In this document: positions 59,969 to 64,000 of the stretch, piece by piece
Layout: every line of letters begins with the position of its first letter
Position numbering within the stretch: position 1 is the stretch's first letter
NCBI GenBank assembly: GCA_022821145.1
Contig: JAJEEE010000031.1
Span: 1 to 64,000, forward strand
DNA: 64,000 nt
Direction of reading: 5' to 3'
Source of the DNA: Acidobacteriota bacterium
GTDB lineage: Bacteria; Acidobacteriota; Terriglobia; 20CM-2-55-15
Notes under the pieces: model-generated
Told to the model about the DNA's origin: nothing
The model's input: the letters and a program-made list of their open reading frames with translations, nothing else
Database searches by the model: none
Translations under genes and position numbers: made by a program

Positions 59969-60354
59969 TCCTCGTTGACACGTCCGCCTGGGTCGAGTAT
60001 CTCCGCGACACCGGATCGGCAACGTGCGTTCGAGTCGGAGAGCTTCTCGGCGGCGACATCGCAACGTGCGATGTCGTTCGCATGGAACTGTTGGCTGGAG
60101 CTCGAGACGAGCCGCATCGGCGCGATCTTCGAAGGCTGATCGCGCGAGCCGTGCTCGTTCCGATGCGGCCCGGAGACTTCGACCATGCGGCCGCGCTCTA
60201 TCGGCAGTGCCGCAGTCGGGGCGAGACGGTTCGCGTTCTCATCGACTGCCTCGTCGGCGCGCTGGCCATCCGCTCCGACCTGCCGGTTCTCCACCGCGAC
60301 GCCGACTTCGACACGCTGGCGCGGCATACCCCGTTGCGCGTCGACACGGCGTGA
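59965..60354 (+). CDS. vapC: VapC-type PIN-domain toxin
   Basis: The start is the GTG at 59965 (VILVDTSAWVEYLRDTGSAT), overlapping the antitoxin stop. The 129-residue protein has the PIN carboxylates in order: Asp in LVDTSAW, Glu in DVVRMELLAGARDE, Asp in VRVLIDCLVGALAI and Asp in LPVLHRDADFDTLARH. It should be an active ribonuclease toxin. The track start further up lies inside the antitoxin. Confidence 0.94.
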   Translation: MILVDTSAWVEYLRDTGSATCVRVGELLGGDIATCDVVRMELLAGARDEPHRRDLRRLIARAVLVPMRPGDFDHAAALYRQCRSRGETVRVLIDCLVGALAIRSDLPVLHRDADFDTLARHTPLRVDTA

Positions 60355-60402
60355 GCGCCGGTGTCGGCCGGCGCCGAGCGACTCTGAAGAGATTCGGAAC
60401 CG

Positions 60403-61683
60403 CTAGTCGATGATCGCCTGCATGACCGCCGTTTCGAACAGCGGCCGCATCTCGCGGATCGGCGTCTGGATCATCATGACCCCGACGAGGTCCTCGACCG
60501 GATCCACGAAGAAGTGGGTCCCGTAGGCGCCGCTCCACCCGAACGTTCCCGGCGACAGCAGGCTGCCCGCGGCGATCGGGTCGTCCAGGACGCGCACGCC
60601 CAGGCCGTAACCCTCGCCCGCCGGGCGCCCCGGCAGCGTGTCGGGGATCCAGACCGAACGCAGCACCTCCATGGTGCGCGATCCCAGCAGCGCGCGCTGG
60701 GGGCCGGCGCCGTCGGCGGCCAGCATCATGCCGAAGCGCGCGTAGTCCTCGGCCGTGGTCATCAGGCCGCCGGCGCCCGAGAAGTAGCGCTCGCCCGACA
60801 TCGAGTCGGGGTTGTTGCGCAACGCCAGCGCGCCGTCGGCGTAGTTGTAGGACGACACCAGGCGCTCGCGCTGCGCGTCGGTCGGCCAGAAGGTCATGTC
60901 GCGGATACCGAGCGGCTCGAAGATGCGGGATTCGAGGAAGCGGTCGAAGGACTGGCCGGAAGCGACCTCGACGATGCGGCTCAGGACGTCGAAGCCGGCC
61001 AGCGCGCTGTACGCCCAGCGCGAACCCGGCTGGAACTCCAGCGGCGCGGAGCCCAACTCGTCCACCCATGCCAGCCCGACGTCGTGGCGGCCGGCGCTGT
61101 ACTGTCCGCCGACGGAGCCGCTCATCGCGCCGCTCATGACGCCCGAGGTATGCGTGAGAAGATCGGCGACCGTTACCTCGCGCTCCGCGGGAACGGTGTA
61201 GAAAGCGGGCGGCGCCCCGCGTCCACCGCCGGGGGCCGCGCCGCCGAAGAGGCCGCGTCCCCGTCCGGCGGGTTGCGCCACGGCGACCTCGGTGTCCTCG
61301 AAGCTGGGCAGGAAGCGGGACACCGGATCGTTCAGGCGCACCCGGCCCTCTTCGACCAGCATCATGATCGCGACGCCGGCGACCGGTTTCGACATCGACG
61401 CGATGCGGAAGATCGTGTCGGCTTCCATCGCCCGCCCGGAGGCGTCATCCATCACGCCCTGCGCCTCGAGGTGGGCGATCCGTCCGCGGCGCGCCACCAA
61501 CGTGACCGCGCCGGAGATCTGTCCGGAATCGATGTAGCTGTCGACGAGATCGTTGATGCGTTCGAGCCGGTCCGACGATAGACCGACCGATTCGGGCTCG
61601 ACCACCTGCGCGGCCGAGACGGGCAGCGCCGCGGCGACGACGAGCGCCGCGAGGCGAGGGAAGTGTCCGGTGATTCGGTTCAT
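60403..61683 (-). CDS. Exported serine hydrolase, beta-lactamase (class C) family
   Basis: The ATG at 61683 (MNRITGHFPRLAALVVAAAL) has GGAGG five bases upstream and opens a signal peptide. The 426-residue protein has the nucleophile motif SMSK (about 93) and the second-motif tyrosine in GSRWAYSALAG; the Asn of Y-x-N is replaced by Ala, as in EstB-like esterases. The third-motif region is GWSGAYGTHFFVDP. A Gly-rich insert (PAGRGRGLFGGAAPGGGRGA) precedes the second motif. An esterase or peptidase role is more likely than antibiotic resistance. It begins 20 bases after the PQQ fusion stop, so the two are one operon. Confidence 0.9.
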   Translation of the reverse strand: MNRITGHFPRLAALVVAAALPVSAAQVVEPESVGLSSDRLERINDLVDSYIDSGQISGAVTLVARRGRIAHLEAQGVMDDASGRAMEADTIFRIASMSKPVAGVAIMMLVEEGRVRLNDPVSRFLPSFEDTEVAVAQPAGRGRGLFGGAAPGGGRGAPPAFYTVPAEREVTVADLLTHTSGVMSGAMSGSVGGQYSAGRHDVGLAWVDELGSAPLEFQPGSRWAYSALAGFDVLSRIVEVASGQSFDRFLESRIFEPLGIRDMTFWPTDAQRERLVSSYNYADGALALRNNPDSMSGERYFSGAGGLMTTAEDYARFGMMLAADGAGPQRALLGSRTMEVLRSVWIPDTLPGRPAGEGYGLGVRVLDDPIAAGSLLSPGTFGWSGAYGTHFFVDPVEDLVGVMMIQTPIREMRPLFETAVMQAIID

Positions 61684-61703
61684 GCTTGCCTCCATCCCAT
61701 GAC

Positions 61704-63806
61704 TCAATTCGGAAGGGCGAACACGTAGAGCGCGTTGCCGTTGCCCGGATGACGGATCTCGGGCGTGATCAGGCTGGGCACCAGGCGCGGGCTGCCGCCG
61801 CCCAGGCCCGTGGGTACGGCCACGTACTGCCGGCCGTTGACGCTGTAGGTGATCGGAAAGCCCTGCACGGAGGTTCCCAGCCGCGTCTCGAAGAGCACGG
61901 CGCCGGTCTCGACGTCGAAGGCGCGGAAACGGCGGTCCATGTCCCCGGCGAACAGCACGTTCCCGGCCGTGGACAGGATGGCCGTCATGATCGAGGCCCG
62001 CTGCTCGAACGACCAGATCTCCTCGAGCGTGTCGACGTCGTAGACGCCGATCTTGCCGACCCTCCCGTCGGTGCCCGGCATCTCGAACCAGCGGCGCGCC
62101 GCCGCCGCGCTGCCGCCGCCCTCGACGAACTCGATCTCGCGCGCGGCGATGTCGATGCAGCTCTGGCTGAGCGGCAGGATCAACCGGCCGCTGTCACGGT
62201 GGTAGCTCATGGCGTGCCAGTTGTGGCCGCCGGCCGTCGACGGACAGCCCTGCACCCATTCCCCGAACTGGTGCTCCTCGATGTCGGCGCGGTACCGCGG
62301 GCGTCCCGTGTCGGGGTCGAAGAAGTCGAAGACGTTCTGGAAGACCGTTTCCGCGTGGCCGATGTATTCCCCGGTCTCGCGGTCGTTCTTCCAGAGAATG
62401 CCGTGCTTGCCGGCCGAGAAGACCACGCGGCGGCCTTCGCCGTCGTCGACGAGGACGCGCTCGAACACCTCGTCCAGGTCCAGGGCCTCGCCCGGCACGT
62501 GCTGGTAGTACCAGGACAGCTCGCCCGTGTCGGCGTCCAGCGCCAGCGTCGCGTTCGAGTAGAGCGCCGCGTCGTTGACGGTCATGCCCCGGCTGATCGG
62601 CATCCAGGGCTTGGGCTGGGCCGTGCCGATGTAGACCAGGTTCAGATCGGGGTCGTAGCTGGGCGTGATCCAGGTGTCGTTGCCCGCGCGGAACAGGTCG
62701 TCGACGCCGCCCCAGGTGTCGCCGCCCGGCTCGCCTTCGCGCGCGATGGTCAGGAACCGCCACAGCAGGCTCCCGTCGTCGGCGTCATAGGCGCTGACGT
62801 AGCACTTCTGCTCGCGGAAGCGCGTGCATCCGCCCATCCCGGTGAACACCTTGCCGTCGGCCACCAGCGGGCCGCTGGAGTTGCCGAAGCCCTCCTCGAT
62901 GACGGTTTCCCAGATCATCTCGCCGTCGACGGCGCTGAGCGCCACGATGCGGGCGTCGGGCGTGTTGGTGATGATCTTGTCCTCGTAGATGGCGATGCCG
63001 CGCATCGTGCCGCTGCGGCCGCCCAGCCGGTGCTCCCAGATCAACTCGCCGGTGTCGGCCTCCAGGGCCTGGACGATGTTGGTCGGGTTGAACAGGTACA
63101 TCACGCCGTTGCGGACCAGCGGCGCGGTCTGGTTCGTCCCGTCCGGCATGGCCCAGACCCACTGCAGCCGCAGGTCGCCGACGTTCGTGCGGTCGATCTG
63201 GTCGAGCGCGCTGTAGTTGTGCGCGCTCTGGTTGCCGCGGATCATCAGCCAGTCGTCGGGATCCGGATCCCGGAGCATCTCCGCGGTCACGGGCTCGAAG
63301 TCGGGCACCAATCCGGGCAGCGTGACGCCCACGGGGCCGTCGTCTCCGCCCCCGCCGCCCGGACCGGGCCCGCCGATGGGCGGGCCGCCCTGGCCGGACG
63401 CGATGAAGCCGACGGGAGTTCCGGACCCGGCGATCAGGGGCGCCGCGCCCGCCTCGGCGCCGTTCGCCGAAAGGATGAACGCCGTGACGTTGACGTAGGC
63501 CTCGGGCGTGAGCCCGCCGGCGTTGTCCGGCGGCATCGTCGCGCGGATGGCGCCGATCAGGTCACCGGCCGTTCGCGGGTTCCAGACGCCCAGGAACTGT
63601 TGGCCCCTGAGCGGGATGGCCGTCCCGCTGCCGCTGAGGTCGTTCTGGTGGCAACTGGCGCACTGGGCCTGGTAGGTGGCCAGCCCGGCGGCGACCTGCT
63701 GTTCGGTGAACGTCGTGTTCTGCGCCGCGGCGGTTCCGGCGCCGGCGACGAGAACCGCGGTCAGCACGACAAGGACGGCAGCGGTTCGTTCGGTGTGACG
63801 TGGCAT
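61704..63806 (-). CDS. Cytochrome c - PQQ dehydrogenase fusion
   Basis: GGAGG five bases before the ATG and a signal peptide ([20 protein letters not shown]) define the start. In the 700-residue protein a cytochrome c domain comes first ([11 protein letters not shown] near residue 50, axial Met probably in [11 protein letters not shown]), then a Gly/Pro-rich linker, then a PQQ propeller ([20 protein letters not shown] to [20 protein letters not shown]). The active-site block EALDLDEVF (about 440) keeps the Asp-x-Asp pattern; the vicinal CC pair is absent. Most quinohaemoproteins carry haem at the C-terminus, so the order here is reversed. Electrons should pass internally from PQQ to haem. Substrate unknown. 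Confidence 0.92.
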   Translation of the reverse strand: MPRHTERTAAVLVVLTAVLVAGAGTAAAQNTTFTEQQVAAGLATYQAQCASCHQNDLSGSGTAIPLRGQQFLGVWNPRTAGDLIGAIRATMPPDNAGGLTPEAYVNVTAFILSANGAEAGAAPLIAGSGTPVGFIASGQGGPPIGGPGPGGGGGDDGPVGVTLPGLVPDFEPVTAEMLRDPDPDDWLMIRGNQSAHNYSALDQIDRTNVGDLRLQWVWAMPDGTNQTAPLVRNGVMYLFNPTNIVQALEADTGELIWEHRLGGRSGTMRGIAIYEDKIITNTPDARIVALSAVDGEMIWETVIEEGFGNSSGPLVADGKVFTGMGGCTRFREQKCYVSAYDADDGSLLWRFLTIAREGEPGGDTWGGVDDLFRAGNDTWITPSYDPDLNLVYIGTAQPKPWMPISRGMTVNDAALYSNATLALDADTGELSWYYQHVPGEALDLDEVFERVLVDDGEGRRVVFSAGKHGILWKNDRETGEYIGHAETVFQNVFDFFDPDTGRPRYRADIEEHQFGEWVQGCPSTAGGHNWHAMSYHRDSGRLILPLSQSCIDIAAREIEFVEGGGSAAAARRWFEMPGTDGRVGKIGVYDVDTLEEIWSFEQRASIMTAILSTAGNVLFAGDMDRRFRAFDVETGAVLFETRLGTSVQGFPITYSVNGRQYVAVPTGLGGGSPRLVPSLITPEIRHPGNGNALYVFALPN

Positions 63807-63818
63807 CGTTTCCTCCGT

Positions 63819-64000
63819 TCAGTTCCGGATCAGGAAGCCCCAGAGCGTCCCGTCCTCGGCTTCCGCGCCGTCGATCTGAACATACAGGGCGCCGGTGTCC
63901 AGCGACTCCATCTGGCTTCGGTCGAGCATGGCGGATCCGTACACCAGGCCGCTGGTGGCCCGGACGACTTCCAGCTCGGCGACGGTCGGTCCGGCGACTC
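63819..64000 (-). CDS. CHRD-like domain protein, partial (N-terminus beyond window)
   Basis: Read by hand from the right edge, the frame ends ...GLVYGSAMLDRSQMESLDTG, ALYVQIDGAEAEDGTLWGFL, IRN and a TGA at 63821-63819. The alternating pattern with a final YVQI-G-D-G-WGFL strand resembles the end of CHRD domains (usually YVNVHT...GEIRG), a secreted beta-sandwich. It lies 12 bases upstream of the cytochrome-PQQ fusion gene and is probably in the same operon. The family call is tentative because only about 60 residues are visible. Confidence 0.55.
   Translation of the reverse strand, partial: VAGPTVAELEVVRATSGLVYGSAMLDRSQMESLDTGALYVQIDGAEAEDGTLWGFLIRN

Noticed and set aside
60403-61683. Beta-lactamase as an antibiotic resistance gene
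   Set aside because: The second motif is YSA in place of YxN and the protein sits with a PQQ enzyme; the broad serine hydrolase/esterase family is more likely.
1-64000. CRISPR arrays, tRNA, rRNA, riboswitches
   Set aside because: No regularly spaced direct repeats, cloverleaf-like or rRNA-like sequence were noticed; the regular repeats seen are within FG-GAP coding sequence. A tRNAscan, Infernal or CRISPR-finder run would settle this.

Overview
The window is GC-rich, chromosome-like DNA from an uncultured-type heterotrophic bacterium, most likely an Acidobacteriota lineage near Vicinamibacteria. This placement is inference from gene content. The pointers are a TonB-dependent receptor with an N-terminal carboxypeptidase-regulatory domain, a protein resembling the acidobacterial VWFA-related family, many secreted FG-GAP/ASPIC (CRTAC1-type) proteins, TPR lipoprotein-like genes, several PQQ dehydrogenases and tannase/MmgE-PrpD/DUF1080 enzymes. 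No rRNA or tRNA gene, CRISPR array or phage module was seen. Most long ORFs in the track are antisense shadows caused by the GC-rich codon pattern.

1-17 kb: exported surface proteins. Two tandem CRTAC1-type genes (the first cut by the left edge), a small coiled-coil membrane protein, a parvulin-like/TPR fusion, a large TonB-dependent receptor with a clear promoter and terminator, and divergent from it a VWFA-related gene followed by another FG-GAP gene. A TPR + CRTAC1 operon and a beta-sandwich + TPR gene diverge from a shared promoter region.

17-24 kb: a Phd/PIN toxin-antitoxin pair with a palindromic operator, three minus-strand genes for exported TPR or lipocalin-like proteins, a Tat-exported IorB-type molybdenum hydroxylase subunit without its iron-sulfur partner, and a 23-bp perfect hairpin.

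23-35 kb: catabolism and transport. Divergent MmgE/PrpD genes share a 47-bp spacer holding a perfect palindrome. They are followed by a carboxymuconolactone-decarboxylase-like protein, a beta-hydroxyacid dehydrogenase, an MFS transporter, an MBL hydrolase, a MaoC-like dehydratase, a RelE-type toxin-antitoxin pair and a NitT/TauT-type ABC transporter. This looks like uptake and breakdown of an organic acid or sulfonate whose identity the sequence does not give.

34-52 kb: periplasmic and surface degradation of organic matter. DUF1080 protein, two coupled carboxypeptidase-regulatory-domain proteins, a tannase/feruloyl-esterase-like hydrolase with its lipocalin-like neighbour, a Tat-exported epoxide-hydrolase-like enzyme, an amidohydrolase, three PQQ dehydrogenases, a dihaem cytochrome c, a beta-sandwich/TPR gene and a CPBP membrane protease. 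All four PQQ enzymes in the window (the fourth is at 61.7-63.8 kb, fused to cytochrome c) carry the Asp-x-Asp motif associated with lanthanide cofactors.

52-60 kb: an accessory island. A 171-bp palindromic MITE-like element, decayed coding sequence, three PIN-domain toxin-antitoxin pairs, a DNA-alkylation-repair protein, a truncated IS1595-type transposase and a methyltransferase. From 60.4 kb to the right edge ordinary exported enzymes resume: a serine hydrolase, the cytochrome-PQQ fusion and a partial CHRD-like protein.
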